Below are positions 34,471 through 44,222 of a DNA stretch of 64,000 nucleotides, in pieces (the first letter of the stretch is position 1; every line of letters starts with the position of its first letter). Origin of the DNA: Tyzzerella sp. An114 (lineage in GTDB: Bacteria; Bacillota; Clostridia; Lachnospirales; Anaerotignaceae). The position numbers were made by a program, and so were the translations under genes. The stretch covers positions 328,745 to 392,744 of the forward strand of contig NZ_NFLT01000001.1 of the NCBI RefSeq assembly GCF_002161055.1, in the 5' to 3' direction. The notes under the pieces were generated by a model that searched no databases, was not told the DNA's origin, and saw only the letters and a program-made list of their open reading frames with translations.

Positions 34471-35829
34471 TTATATACGAGATAAAAGTACTACCGTCTC
34501 AACATGAACAGTTCTTGGGAACATATCCATAAGTTTAACTTTTTTAGTCTTATATCCACTTTCCTCAAAAATCTGTAAATCTCTAACAAGAGAAGTTGGT
34601 TTACATGAAACATAAACTATTTCCGGAGCACCAAAATCAATAATTTTTCCTATTGCTTTAGGATGTATTCCATCTCTTGGAGGGTCAACAATTATAATAT
34701 CTGGTTTATCTGTAAGTTCATCAACTTTTTTAAGAACGTCTCCAGCTATAAACTCACAATTTGAAATGCCATTCATTTTTGCATTTTCATTGGCAGCCAC
34801 AACAGCTTCCTCTACAATCTCAATTCCTATAACTTTCTTTGATTTTTCTGACATAATCTGACCTATTGTTCCTGTACCACAATAAAGGTCAAAAACAACT
34901 TTATTTTCAGCATCTCCCGCAAAATCTCTAACTATTGAATAAAGTTTTTCTGCGCCCTTAGAATTTGTCTGGAAAAATGAGAATGTTGAAACTTTGAAAT
35001 CTAAATCAAAGAGTTTTTCCATAAAATAATCTTTTCCATAAAGTACCTCTGTTGAGTCACTTTTTACAACATCAGCAAGTCCATCATTTATTGTGTGAAG
35101 TATACCACATATACTTCCTTCAAGTTCTGTTTCAAGCAAAGCATTTTTAAACTCATCTCTGCTAAATGTATATTCACTTGATGTAACAAGATTTATAAGT
35201 ATCTCACCATAAGCCTCACTTTTTCTTACAACAAGATGTCTTAAAACTCCTTCATGTCTCATTTTATGATAAAAAGGAACGTTTCTTTCCTTAAAGAAAT
35301 CTAATACAGTTTTTATTATACTTATAAAATCTCTGTCAACAATATTACAATCTGTTAATGTCACAACTTCATAATAACTCATTCTTTTTCTCATTCCAAG
35401 AGCAAGGTCTCCACCTTTTTCCTCATCACCGAATGAAAATTCACACTTATTTCTATAACCTTCTAATTTTGGAGAAGGCTCAATTCCAAGATATTCAAAG
35501 TCTGTTATATTGCCATCTTTAAAGAGTTTTAAAACCTGATTTTCTTTAAGTTTAAGCTCATCATCATGTTTAAGCTGCTGATATGTGCAACCTCCGCAAA
35601 ACTCAAAATGTGGACATTTAGGTTCTATCTCGACAGGAGATTTTTCTAAAACTTCAAGAAGTCTTCCTTCAACACTGCTTTTTTTCTTTTTATTTATTCT
35701 AGCAGAAACTTTCTGTCCCGGAACTGTATTTTTTACAATAATATTTGTATCTTCAAACTTTCCTCGTCCTTTATTTGGAAAAAGAACTTCATCAATGACT
35801 ATTTCAACAATATCATTTTTTTTAACCAT
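34471..35829 (-). CDS. rlmD: 23S rRNA (uracil-C5)-methyltransferase, RlmD/RumA family
   Basis: SAM-dependent RNA m5U methyltransferase of 452 residues. An N-terminal TRAM domain (about 1-60) is followed by the iron-sulfur motif CPHFEFCGGC near 70, the SAM site DLYCGTGTIGQ near 310, DPPRDG, and the nucleophile in SCKPTSLVRDL. The start at 35829 (MVKKNDIVEI) follows GGAGG by 6 bases. It is divergent from the S1-domain gene. Low-GC Gram-positives often have two such enzymes (RlmD- and RlmCD-like), so the exact target uridine is uncertain. Confidence 0.92.
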   Translation of the reverse strand: MVKKNDIVEIVIDEVLFPNKGRGKFEDTNIIVKNTVPGQKVSARINKKKKSSVEGRLLEVLEKSPVEIEPKCPHFEFCGGCTYQQLKHDDELKLKENQVLKLFKDGNITDFEYLGIEPSPKLEGYRNKCEFSFGDEEKGGDLALGMRKRMSYYEVVTLTDCNIVDRDFISIIKTVLDFFKERNVPFYHKMRHEGVLRHLVVRKSEAYGEILINLVTSSEYTFSRDEFKNALLETELEGSICGILHTINDGLADVVKSDSTEVLYGKDYFMEKLFDLDFKVSTFSFFQTNSKGAEKLYSIVRDFAGDAENKVVFDLYCGTGTIGQIMSEKSKKVIGIEIVEEAVVAANENAKMNGISNCEFIAGDVLKKVDELTDKPDIIIVDPPRDGIHPKAIGKIIDFGAPEIVYVSCKPTSLVRDLQIFEESGYKTKKVKLMDMFPRTVHVETVVLLSRI

Positions 35830-35857
35830 AAATACCTCCAAACTTAACATCACTTTA

Positions 35858-35886
35858 TTGAATTTTAATAAAAATTGTGCTATACT
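35858..35886 (+). promoter_or_regulatory. Promoter of the S1-domain gene
   Basis: -35 TTGAAT (35858-35863), 17-base spacer, -10 TATACT (35881-35886), placing the start of the transcript about 70 bases before the ATG. Confidence 0.7.
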
Positions 35887-35963
35887 AATACATCATATTT
35901 ATGAGAATATCCGTCGGATTTCTCCAACACAAAATTATTTATATATAGGAGTTGTTTTATTTA

Positions 35964-36422
35964 ATGTCTGAAAAATTAGAAATCGGTGCAATTGTTGAGG
36001 GTAAAGTTGTTAGAATAAAACCTTTTGGTGCAATTGTTTCCATTGATGGCAAAACTCAAGGTCTTGTACACATATCTCAGATTTCAAACAGTTTTGTACA
36101 GGATATAAATGAGCATATCGCCGTTGGCGACACTGTAAATGTAAAAGTTCTGTCAGTTGACGAGGAAACAGGAAAAATTTCTCTTTCTATAAAAGAAACT
36201 CTCCCTCCTCCTCAGAAACCTTCAAAACCTCAGCAGAACTTCAAAAATCGTGAACACAAAAATAATTATGAAAACAGAGGTTCAAATAATCCAAGCAACG
36301 AATATTTCCAGCCACAGCCTGCTGTAACAGCTTCTTCTGACTTTGAAGATAAAATGAAAGAATGGCTTAAACAGGCAAATGAAAAACAAGCTGGTCTCAA
36401 CAAAAGAGCAAACAGAAGATAA
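35964..36422 (+). CDS. S1 RNA-binding domain protein (YabR/GSP13-like)
   Basis: A 152-residue RNA-binding protein. The single S1 domain occupies residues 1-75 (IGAIVEGKVVRIKPFGAIVS, GLVHISQIS, VKVLSVDEETGKISLSIKE), followed by a proline/glutamine/asparagine-rich, probably disordered linker and a short C-terminal helix (DFEDKMKEWLKQANEKQAGL). Proteins of this layout associate with ribosomes in Firmicutes. The ATG at 35964 is chosen; GGAG is 12 bases away, and a TTG at 35952 lies too close to it. Confidence 0.88.
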   Translation: MSEKLEIGAIVEGKVVRIKPFGAIVSIDGKTQGLVHISQISNSFVQDINEHIAVGDTVNVKVLSVDEETGKISLSIKETLPPPQKPSKPQQNFKNREHKNNYENRGSNNPSNEYFQPQPAVTASSDFEDKMKEWLKQANEKQAGLNKRANRR

Positions 36423-36430
36423 ATAATAAA

Positions 36431-36453
36431 ATTCGCTGAAATAATCAGCGGAT
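36431..36453 (+). terminator. Intrinsic terminator of the S1-domain gene
   Basis: Stem ATTCGCTGA/TCAGCGGAT (one G-U) with a five-base loop followed by T7. Confidence 0.85.
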
Positions 36454-36647
36454 TTTTTTATTTTTCCTATATATTCAATCACATAATTCTATCATTAAAT
36501 ATACAATTTTTCAATAAACATAGCTTTCATTTAAACCATAGTATTTTAATAATACTTTGTATAAAGTATATAACAAATACAGAATACAGTATAATTTTTA
36601 GTAAAACATTCTACTGGAAATTTTTTGATGTATTTTAAAAAATACTA

Positions 36648-36676
36648 TTGACAAATCTTTTTTTTGGTTTTATACT
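36648..36676 (+). promoter_or_regulatory. Promoter of the ilvB operon
   Basis: Consensus -35 TTGACA (36648-36653), 17-base spacer, -10 TATACT (36671-36676). Transcription would begin near 36684, at the 5' edge of the T-box leader. Confidence 0.8.
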
Positions 36677-36683
36677 TGTGTCA

Positions 36684-36963
36684 TACAAACAAAAGCGAAG
36701 ACGGAGACAAAAGTATCCCCTATGCGTACAGAGAGTCGGTATTTGGTGCGAGCCGATGGTTAAAGGATATGATTAATCACTCCCAGCTTCACAGCTGAAC
36801 AGATTTTTTCCAATTAAGTTGTGACGTATGCCTACGTTATAAGGCTAAGGTTAAATATTGACCTGACTGAGGCGGTTTTTCCGTGAAATAGGGTGGTAAC
36901 ACGAAACCTTTCGTCCCTATATACAATTCTTACATTGTGTATAGAGCCGAGAGGTTTTTTTAT
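36684..36963 (+). ncRNA. T-box riboswitch leader, probable isoleucine specificity
   Basis: Uncharged-tRNA-sensing leader. Stem I features include the AGAGAG-type segment near 36730, the apical GGTGCGAGCC stretch, and the 3' strand GGATATGATTAATCACTCC; the most likely specifier codon is ATC (36776-36778, Ile). The antiterminator contains AGGGTGGTAACACG (near 36890), in which the TGGT bulge pairs with the tRNA 3' end. The terminator arms run from 36905 to about 36955, followed by T7. Specifier assignment is by eye and is the least certain part. Confidence 0.92.
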
Positions 36964-37031
36964 TTCATTCTCAGGTCAACAAAATGATAATAGTAAATGA
37001 TTGTTTTAAGGATATTGAGGAGGAATATAAT

Positions 37032-37259
37032 ATGTGTAGAACTTTAACTTTCAAGGTAACAAGTGGTATGGATTCAGCTGTAAGAGTAATGACAACTTTA
37101 AGAAGAAAACAATTTGACGTAAAAGAATTTTCTATGAAAGATTTAGACGAAATAAGCGTTACTTTAGAAGATATGCCTATGGAATATACAAGTTTTGATA
37201 AAGCTGTTCTCTATATGAAAAAACTTGAAGATGTTTATGATGTAAGAGAAGTATGCTAA
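37032..37259 (+). CDS. IlvM-like ACT-domain protein (putative acetolactate synthase small subunit)
   Basis: A 75-residue single ACT domain with a pattern like E. coli IlvM: RVMTTLRRKQFDVKEFSM in the first helix and strand, ISVTLED, then FDKAVLYMKKLEDVYDVREV. It would be a regulatory subunit for the adjacent IlvB. It is much shorter than the usual IlvH/IlvN subunit (about 160 residues). The start at 37032 follows GAGGAGG by 8 bases; the longer open frame runs into the T-box terminator region. Confidence 0.8.
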   Translation: MCRTLTFKVTSGMDSAVRVMTTLRRKQFDVKEFSMKDLDEISVTLEDMPMEYTSFDKAVLYMKKLEDVYDVREVC

Positions 37260-37337
37260 TTTGTTTTTTATAAATTTTAAAAAAAAGCTAAATTTTGGGG
37301 GAAATTTAGAGCGGAGACAGATTAAAGGAGAAAATAT

Positions 37338-38990
37338 ATGAAGCTTTCAGGTTCACAGATAATATTAAGGGTTTTAAGAGAAAAAGGAGCTGACACAATT
37401 TTCGGCTATCCGGGCGGAGCAATAATACCTTTTTTCGATGCCCTTTATGACGAAATGGATTATTTTAAAGTATATCGTCCAGCCCACGAACAAAATGGTG
37501 TTCATGCTGCTGATGGATATGCAAGAAGCACAGGAAAAGTTGGTGTATTTGTAAGTACATCTGGTCCTGGTGCTACAAACACTGTAACAGGTCTTGCTAC
37601 TGCTTATATGGACTCTGTTCCTGTTCTTGTAATAAGTGGTCAGGTTCCTAATATGCTTATAGGAAAAGACAGTTTTCAAGAAATAGACGTTACAGGTATA
37701 ACACTTTCAGTAACAAAACATAATTATATTGTAAGAAAAATTGAAGACCTTCAGCGTATAATCGAGGAGGCTTATGATGTGGCAGGTAGTGGAAGACCAG
37801 GTCCTGTTGTTGTAGATATACCTAAAGATGTTCTTCTTGCTACTTATGAATATGATGAAAACCACAAACAAACAAAAATTAAAAAATTTGAAAATGATTT
37901 ATCAAATATAGAAAAAGCTGCTGAGCTTATAAATTCAGCAAAAAAACCTGTACTCTACTCCGGTGGTGGTATAAGAATAAGTAAGACAGATAAACTTCTT
38001 ACAGAACTTGCAGAAAAAGCCTGTATTCCTGTAACAAACAGTTTTATGGGACTTGGTGCAATAGATAGAAACCACCCTCTTTCTCTTGGATTTTTAGGAA
38101 TGCACGGTTCAAGAGAAACAAACATGGCTGTAACAGAGTGTGACCTTTTAATAGCAATAGGAGCACGTTTCAGCGATAGAGTTATAGGAAATCCAAACAG
38201 ATTTGCACCTAATGCAAAAATAATACACATTGATGTTGACGTTACAGAGCTTGACAAAAATATTTCAAACTGTATACCTATAATGGGAGATTTTGAGACA
38301 ATATTAAAAGAGCTTATTGCAAATGTAAATAAGACAGAAAGACCAGAATGGTTAAAACAGATTGAAGACTGGAAAGTTCCAAAGGGAGACAACACAACAT
38401 TTGCACCAGACAACATCATAGAGACAATAAATAGTTTCTATGATGATAATACAATACTTGTAACAGATGTAGGACAGCACCAAATGTGGGCTGGTCAATA
38501 TTGGAAAATCAAACACTCTAATGAGTTTATAACATCTGGCGGTCTTGGAACAATGGGATTTGGTCTTGGTGCTTCAATAGGAGCACAGCTTGGAAATCCT
38601 GACAAGAAAACTGTTCTTATAACAGGTGACGGCTGTTTTAGAATGTCATGTCAAGAACTTGTGACACTTTCAGCTTATAATGTACCTGTTAGAGTTGTAA
38701 TGTTTGATAATAGAGCTTTGGGAATGGTTCGTCAATGGCAGAGACTTTTCAATGACAAGAGATATTCTCAAACTGATATAGGAGACAATGTTGATTATAA
38801 AGCTCTTGCAGAAGCTTATGAAATAAAATCATATCGTATAGACAATCTTTCAGACCTCAAAAAGGCTCTTGATGAGTCAAAAGATATAGATGGCCCTGTA
38901 TATTTTGATTGTGTAATAGATAAAGATTGTAGTGTATTCCCTATGGTTCCTCCGGGAAGACCTATTGATGAGCTTTTATTAAACGACTAA
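37338..38990 (+). CDS. ilvB: Acetolactate synthase large subunit
   Basis: ThDP- and FAD-dependent enzyme making acetolactate or acetohydroxybutyrate, the first common step of valine, leucine and isoleucine synthesis. The 550 residues show FGYPGGAIIPFFDAL, the catalytic glutamate in RPAHEQ (E51), DGYARSTGKVGV, and the ThDP motif GDGCFRM to MFDNRALGMVRQWQ. A short hairpin (37288-37309) lies between the ACT gene and the AAAGGAG site. The operon ends at the shared terminator at 39034; ilvC, ilvD and ilvA are not here. Confidence 0.96.
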   Translation: MKLSGSQIILRVLREKGADTIFGYPGGAIIPFFDALYDEMDYFKVYRPAHEQNGVHAADGYARSTGKVGVFVSTSGPGATNTVTGLATAYMDSVPVLVISGQVPNMLIGKDSFQEIDVTGITLSVTKHNYIVRKIEDLQRIIEEAYDVAGSGRPGPVVVDIPKDVLLATYEYDENHKQTKIKKFENDLSNIEKAAELINSAKKPVLYSGGGIRISKTDKLLTELAEKACIPVTNSFMGLGAIDRNHPLSLGFLGMHGSRETNMAVTECDLLIAIGARFSDRVIGNPNRFAPNAKIIHIDVDVTELDKNISNCIPIMGDFETILKELIANVNKTERPEWLKQIEDWKVPKGDNTTFAPDNIIETINSFYDDNTILVTDVGQHQMWAGQYWKIKHSNEFITSGGLGTMGFGLGASIGAQLGNPDKKTVLITGDGCFRMSCQELVTLSAYNVPVRVVMFDNRALGMVRQWQRLFNDKRYSQTDIGDNVDYKALAEAYEIKSYRIDNLSDLKKALDESKDIDGPVYFDCVIDKDCSVFPMVPPGRPIDELLLND

Positions 38991-39033
38991 TATATTAATA
39001 TTGCCACCAAAATTTATATCATATATTTTCCAC

Positions 39034-39072
39034 AAAAAAAGAAGTGAGTAAAATTTACTCACTTCTTTTTTG
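39034..39072. terminator. Bidirectional terminator between ilvB and gpsA
   Basis: Perfect 18-bp inverted repeat (AAAAAAGAAGTGAGTAAA and complement) between convergent genes, T-rich on both sides. Confidence 0.92.
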
Positions 39073-39074
39073 TA

Positions 39075-40073
39075 TTAAAAATTAATTTCTGATGTCTTTT
39101 CTCTCATCATAAGGTCAAGAACTGCTGTCTTTGTGTCTTTACCCTCAAAAAGAACTTCATTTATAGCTTTTGTTATAGGCATATCAACATCATATTTTTT
39201 TGATATGGCATAGGCTGCCTTTGCTGTATTTACACCTTCAACAACCATTTTAATTTCTTTTAAAGTTTCATCAAGGCTCTTTCCCTGTCCAAGAAGTATT
39301 CCTGCTCGTCTATTTCTTGAATGCATACTTGTGCAAGTTACAATAAGGTCACCTATTCCAGAAAGCCCTGCAAAAGTTTCAATTCTTCCACCAAGAGTAA
39401 TTCCAAGTCGTCCAATCTCTGCTATACCTCTTGTCATAAGAGCTGCCTTTGTATTGTCTCCAAAACCGAGACCGTCACACATACCAGCTGCAAGAGCTAT
39501 AAGATTTTTTAAAGCTGCACCAAGCTCCACTCCCACCTCATCATCATTTGTATAAACTCTGAAAGAAGGGTTCATAAATTCATGCTGAACTTCCTCTGCC
39601 GCTTCCATATTTTCAGAAGCAACAACAACAGCAGTAGGAATTTCCCTTCCAACTTCCTCGGCATGGCTTGGACCTGAAAGAGTACAAACTTCACAATTAG
39701 GTATACACTCTTTTATAACCTTTGAAAGCCTCATAAGACTTCCTTCCTCAATGCCTTTTGCAACATTAACTATAATTTGACCATCTTTTACAAAAGGTGC
39801 CATTTTTTCTGCTGTACTTCTTACGGCTCTTGAAGGCACAGCAGATATTATAATATCTGAATTTTTAACAGCAAACTCTAAGTCATCTGTAATTGTAACA
39901 TTTTCACTTATAGTAACTCCCGGAAGATATTCACTGTTTTCTCTTTCTTCTTTCATTTTTTGGACACTTTCTTGTCTTCTAGCCCATATAATAACATCAT
40001 GTCCATTTTTATCAAGCATTACGGCAAGGGCAGTTCCCCAGCTACCCGCACCGATAACAGATATTTTCTTCAT
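39075..40073 (-). CDS. gpsA: NAD(P)-dependent glycerol-3-phosphate dehydrogenase
   Basis: Makes sn-glycerol-3-phosphate from dihydroxyacetone phosphate for phospholipid synthesis. The 332 residues begin with the Rossmann motif GAGSWGTALAV, followed by SAVPSRAVR, NVAKGIE, SGPSHAEEV, the catalytic lysine region ALKNLIALAAGMCDGLG, and GLSGIGDLIVTC. The start at 40073 follows GAGGTG by 6 bases; the longer open frame overlaps plsY and is not used. It lies directly after plsY, which consumes its product. Confidence 0.96.
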   Translation of the reverse strand: MKKISVIGAGSWGTALAVMLDKNGHDVIIWARRQESVQKMKEERENSEYLPGVTISENVTITDDLEFAVKNSDIIISAVPSRAVRSTAEKMAPFVKDGQIIVNVAKGIEEGSLMRLSKVIKECIPNCEVCTLSGPSHAEEVGREIPTAVVVASENMEAAEEVQHEFMNPSFRVYTNDDEVGVELGAALKNLIALAAGMCDGLGFGDNTKAALMTRGIAEIGRLGITLGGRIETFAGLSGIGDLIVTCTSMHSRNRRAGILLGQGKSLDETLKEIKMVVEGVNTAKAAYAISKKYDVDMPITKAINEVLFEGKDTKTAVLDLMMREKTSEINF

Positions 40074-40086
40074 AAAAAACACCTCA

Positions 40087-40716
40087 CTATTTTTGTTCAA
40101 CAGCCTGTTGTTGTTTTTTTGCCCCAAGTTTATTTTCATTTCCTGCAATAAGTCGTTTTATATTTTCTTTATGTCTATATAATGCAAGTATTGCAAGTAT
40201 TGTACATATAATAATATGTTCTGTATCAAATTTAAGTATGTAAAGGCTTATTGGAATAGCAACAGAAAAAGCCATTGAGCCTACTGAAACATATTTTGTA
40301 AAAAGCCCTATTATACCTATGGAAAAAGAAATAAGAGTAACTCTATAATCTAAAGTTGAAAGGCATAACATCATACCTATCATTACAGCTATACCCTTCC
40401 CACCTTTAAATTTGAGATAGAAAGGAAAGTTGTGTCCCAAAACAGCTCCAACACAACCGTACATTCCCGCAATTACCCCTATTTCATCGCCAAAAATCAA
40501 ACGACATATAACATAACTTATTACAGATTTCATAATATCACTTATAAAAGTTATCAAACCTGCTTTTTTGCCTAATACACGGAGGGCGTTTGTACTCCCC
40601 AAATTTCCGCTCCCGTGTTTTCTAAGGTCAACATGCATAAACTTTCCTACTATAAAAGCTGATTGTATGCACCCTATAAAATATCCTATGACAATACATA
40701 TCGCTTTAAGTATCAT
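40087..40716 (-). CDS. plsY: Glycerol-3-phosphate acyltransferase PlsY
   Basis: Membrane enzyme transferring the acyl group of acyl-phosphate to glycerol-3-phosphate, giving lysophosphatidate. The 209 residues have about five helices and the three PlsY motifs: GSGNLGSTNALR near 36-47, KGGKGIAV near 105, and the later GSMAFSVAIP region; a basic lysine/glutamine-rich tail ends the protein. Its ATG overlaps the der stop codon (TGATG), so it is translationally coupled to der. Confidence 0.95.
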   Translation of the reverse strand: MILKAICIVIGYFIGCIQSAFIVGKFMHVDLRKHGSGNLGSTNALRVLGKKAGLITFISDIMKSVISYVICRLIFGDEIGVIAGMYGCVGAVLGHNFPFYLKFKGGKGIAVMIGMMLCLSTLDYRVTLISFSIGIIGLFTKYVSVGSMAFSVAIPISLYILKFDTEHIIICTILAILALYRHKENIKRLIAGNENKLGAKKQQQAVEQK

Positions 40717-42038
40717 CAGTCCTTCTCCCCTTTTTCTCTAACAACAAAATGTATAGGTGTACCAACAAAACCAAAAGCTTCTCTAAGCTGGTTTTCAATG
40801 TATCGTCTGTATGAGAAATGGAGAAGCTCTCTATCATTTACAAATATAACAAATGTAGGTGGTTTTACTCCAACCTGTGTCATGTAATATATTTTTAACT
40901 GTCTACCTTTATCAGCTGGTGGCTGCTGCATAGCCATAGCCTCAATTAAAACATCATTAAGAACTCCTGTGCTTATTCTTAAAGCATGGTTTTCATGAAC
41001 AGTCTGTATAAGCTCTAACATTCTTGTAAGTCTCTGACCTGTATGAGCTGATATAAACACTCTAGGAGCATAAGGCATATAAGCAAGTTCATTTCCTATG
41101 TCTTTTAAGTATTTATTCATTGTCTTATCATCTTTTTCAATAGCGTCCCATTTATTAACTGCAACAATGGCAGCTTTTCCTCTTTCATGGGCAATTCCTG
41201 CAATTTTTGTGTCCTGGTCTGTTATACCTTCCTGTGCATCTATAACAAGTATTGCAACGTCACATCTCTCAACAGCTGCAACAGCTCTAATTATACTGAA
41301 ACGCTCAATTTCTTCTTTAATCTTGCTCTTACGTCTCATTCCGGCGGTATCTATAAATACATATTTCTGTCCGTCAATTTCTATTGGTGAGTCAACAGCG
41401 TCCCTTGTTGTTCCCGGAATATTACTTACAATATGTCTATCTTCTCCAAGAATTTTATTTATAAGAGATGATTTACCAACATTAGGCTTACCTATTATAG
41501 CAACTTTTATTTCACTTTCGTCCTCTGTGTAATCTGCATCATCTGGAAAATGTTTTGTAACTTCCTCAAGAAGGTCACCAAGGCCTAAAGCCTGTCCCGC
41601 AGATATAGCTATTGGGTCACCTATTCCAAGATTATAGAATTCAAGAACTTCAAAGTTGTCCTTACGCATATTGTCAACTTTATTTACCGCAAGAACAATA
41701 GGTTTATTTGTTTTTCTAAGAATATTTGCAACCTGAATATCATCATCAATAACGCCTGTTTTTACGTCTACAACAAAAACAATAACATCAGCTGTCTCAA
41801 TAGCAATTTCAGCCTGCTGTAAAATCTGTTTTAATATAATGTCCTCTGTGCCAGGCTCCATACCCCCTGTATCAATAAGTGTAAATTTTTTGTCAAGCCA
41901 TTCAACATCGGCATAAATTCTGTCTCTTGTAACGCCTGGTGTATCTTGTACAATAGATATACGCTCACCTGCAAGCCTGTTAAAAAGTGTGGACTTTCCA
42001 ACATTAGGACGTCCAACAACTGCAACAATAGGTTTCAT
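40716..42038 (-). CDS. der: Ribosome biogenesis GTPase Der (EngA)
   Basis: Double GTPase needed for 50S subunit assembly. The 440 residues comprise G domain 1 (GRPNVGKS at 8-15, [12 protein letters not shown]), an acidic linker ([11 protein letters not shown]), G domain 2 (GKPNVGKS near 182, [14 protein letters not shown]), and a C-terminal KH-like domain ([19 protein letters not shown]). It lies 3 bases after the DUF512 gene, a neighbour commonly found beside der in Clostridia. Confidence 0.97.
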   Translation of the reverse strand: MKPIVAVVGRPNVGKSTLFNRLAGERISIVQDTPGVTRDRIYADVEWLDKKFTLIDTGGMEPGTEDIILKQILQQAEIAIETADVIVFVVDVKTGVIDDDIQVANILRKTNKPIVLAVNKVDNMRKDNFEVLEFYNLGIGDPIAISAGQALGLGDLLEEVTKHFPDDADYTEDESEIKVAIIGKPNVGKSSLINKILGEDRHIVSNIPGTTRDAVDSPIEIDGQKYVFIDTAGMRRKSKIKEEIERFSIIRAVAAVERCDVAILVIDAQEGITDQDTKIAGIAHERGKAAIVAVNKWDAIEKDDKTMNKYLKDIGNELAYMPYAPRVFISAHTGQRLTRMLELIQTVHENHALRISTGVLNDVLIEAMAMQQPPADKGRQLKIYYMTQVGVKPPTFVIFVNDRELLHFSYRRYIENQLREAFGFVGTPIHFVVREKGEKD

Positions 42039-42041
42039 TTA

Positions 42042-43364
42042 TTAATCCTCCGTATTTAATATAGTCTTTATAAATCTGTCTCCCGAATTTGTGGAAATCT
42101 TTATTTTAATATTAAGTTCTTTTTCTATATCCTCAATTTCCACATCATCAAGAAGTGTATGTGTACTGTTTCTCAAAAGGGACTCAGGTAAAAGAAGATA
42201 TTCTCCCAAATCTTTTCCCTTAAGCTGGCTTATAATATCCTGTCCTGTCAAAAGACCACATACAGTTATCATTTCACCAAAGAAATTGTTTTTTATACAG
42301 TAAACATTTATATTTAAAGAAGGGAATTTTTCCATAATTATGTCTGACAATTTTTTAATAAGGTCATAGGCTGCAACACCTGTGGCTATGGAAACACTTC
42401 TTTTGCTTTCAATATTATATTCTGTTTTTTCAATTTCGTCATTAAATTCTTTTTCAAAAAGTGACAACATTCCAACTCCGTTTTCATACTGAGCAAAATC
42501 CTCAAATATTTCAGCATCAGGAAGCTGTCTTTCTGCTTTCAAATAAAACTCATCGGCACAGTATACAAATCTTGTGCCATGGTCTTTCAAAAATTTATTC
42601 TGCCATTTTTCAACTTGATTTATAACTTTTTCTGCATCTTCCTTTGAGAAAGGTGCCATAGGATAAAGACCTTCTCTATATTTTGTAAGACCTATTGGAA
42701 CAATACTCATACTATGAGCATTAGGCATAAACTTAGCACAGTCTGAAATAGTTTTATCAAGTATATCTCCATCATTTATTCCATTACAGAGTACAACCTG
42801 TAAATTCATTTCTATGCCTGCATCTTTAAGACGTTTCATAATATCAATAACTTTATCAGCATTTTTATTTTTAAGCATAGTTTTTCTAAGCTCTAAATCT
42901 GTTGTATGAACAGAAACATTTATAGGTGATAAATGATAGAATATAATATGGTTTATATCCTTCTCACTCATATTTGTAAGTGTAACATAGTTACCCTGTA
43001 AAAATGATAGTCTTGAGTCATCATCTTTAAAGTATAATGTTTTTCTCATACCCTTTGGAAGCTGGTCAATGAAACAGAATATACATTTATTTCTGCAACT
43101 TCTAGCCTCATCCATAAGACCACTTTCAAATATAACTCCAATATCTTCATCAAAATCTTTTTCAATCTCTGCCACATACTCCTCACCTTCAGGAGTTCTG
43201 AATGTCATTTCAAGGTACTCATCATTAATCTGATAGCGATAGTCAAATATATCTGTAATCTCCTCGTCATTTATGGCAACAAGGACATCTCCTGGACATA
43301 TTCCAACTTCCTCAGCAATACTTCCCTTTTCAACTTTTATTACAACATTTTCATTCTTTTTCAT
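42042..43364 (-). CDS. DUF512-family radical SAM protein with N-terminal PDZ-like domain
   Basis: A 440-residue putative Fe-S enzyme. A PDZ-like domain (residues 5-60, GSIAEEVGICPGDVLVAIND) is followed by the radical SAM cluster motif CRNKCIFCFIDQLPKGMR near 88 and a C-terminal DUF512 domain. Its reaction is unknown. The family is widespread in Clostridia and often sits next to der. AGG lies 7 bases upstream of the ATG. Confidence 0.9.
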   Translation of the reverse strand: MKKNENVVIKVEKGSIAEEVGICPGDVLVAINDEEITDIFDYRYQINDEYLEMTFRTPEGEEYVAEIEKDFDEDIGVIFESGLMDEARSCRNKCIFCFIDQLPKGMRKTLYFKDDDSRLSFLQGNYVTLTNMSEKDINHIIFYHLSPINVSVHTTDLELRKTMLKNKNADKVIDIMKRLKDAGIEMNLQVVLCNGINDGDILDKTISDCAKFMPNAHSMSIVPIGLTKYREGLYPMAPFSKEDAEKVINQVEKWQNKFLKDHGTRFVYCADEFYLKAERQLPDAEIFEDFAQYENGVGMLSLFEKEFNDEIEKTEYNIESKRSVSIATGVAAYDLIKKLSDIIMEKFPSLNINVYCIKNNFFGEMITVCGLLTGQDIISQLKGKDLGEYLLLPESLLRNSTHTLLDDVEIEDIEKELNIKIKISTNSGDRFIKTILNTED

Positions 43365-43395
43365 AAAAAATACCTGCCAATACTTTTATATAAGT

Positions 43396-44205
43396 TTATA
43401 TAAGTTCCATAACAGCAACCATACTTCCCCTAGCATTTCCCATTACTCTATGGGAATAAAAAAGCTCTGGGTTACACATAGTACATAAATCAGTAATTTC
43501 AATGTTTTCTTTTAATATACCGGCTTTCTCCATCAAAAATGCATTTACACCCCAAAGGTCAATTTTAAATTTTCCTTCTTCTGTATCTTTCTCTATAAAT
43601 CTTTTTGCATTTTCTATTTTATCCATAAATTCAGAAACAACAGGCATATCAACTTGAAAACAACATTTTCCAATGGAAGGTCCTATTGCAGCCACAATAT
43701 TTTCAGGTTTTGTTCCAAAGTTTTCAGTCATTTTCTTTACAGTCTCAAGGGCTATTCCATTAACAGTTCCTCTCCAACCGGCATGGGCTAAAGCTATAAC
43801 TTTATTTTCAGTATCAACAAAGAAAAGAGGCACACAGTCTGCCGAAAATGTTGTAATAGCTATACCCTTTTCATTTGTTATAAGTCCATCGGTATTTTCA
43901 AGGTCATTTTCCACTGTAACACCTTTTCCAATGTCATCTTTAGTCACTATATGAACATTTGTAGTATGGGTTTGACGGCTCATAACTATGTTTTTATAAT
44001 TAATTCCCGTCTCTTTTTCCATAATCTCAAAATTTTTAATGACATTTTCACTTTTGTCGCCTCTTGTAAAACTAAGGTTCATTGAACAAAATTCCCCTTC
44101 ACTTACACCGCCACATCTTGTTGAAAAAAAATGTCTTACAATACCTGTTTTATTTATATTATCAAACTGTATATATTTTAAATCTCCATTTTCAATGATT
44201 TTCAA
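43396..44205 (-). CDS. pgeF: Peptidoglycan editing factor PgeF (YlmD/YfiH, laccase domain)
   Basis: A 269-residue metal-dependent protein of the YfiH family, reported to remove wrongly incorporated peptides or serine from peptidoglycan precursors and also to have purine-nucleoside phosphorylase-like activity. Metal-site motifs are SADCVPLFF, AHAGWRGTVNGI, and IGPSIGKCCFQVD. The start is probably a TTG at 44205, since the nearby ATG is out of frame. It is within a housekeeping gene run. Confidence 0.9.
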   Translation of the reverse strand: MKIIENGDLKYIQFDNINKTGIVRHFFSTRCGGVSEGEFCSMNLSFTRGDKSENVIKNFEIMEKETGINYKNIVMSRQTHTTNVHIVTKDDIGKGVTVENDLENTDGLITNEKGIAITTFSADCVPLFFVDTENKVIALAHAGWRGTVNGIALETVKKMTENFGTKPENIVAAIGPSIGKCCFQVDMPVVSEFMDKIENAKRFIEKDTEEGKFKIDLWGVNAFLMEKAGILKENIEITDLCTMCNPELFYSHRVMGNARGSMVAVMELI

Positions 44206-44222
44206 AAAACATCACCGTCCTA

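Noticed and set aside
36540..36640. CodY-like or other operator upstream of the ilvB promoter
   Set aside because: Only weak AATTTT-type matches in AT-rich sequence; the T-box explains the regulation.
37955..38419. 154-codon minus-strand open frame inside ilvB
   Set aside because: Shadow of the ilvB coding frame; no supporting start signal.
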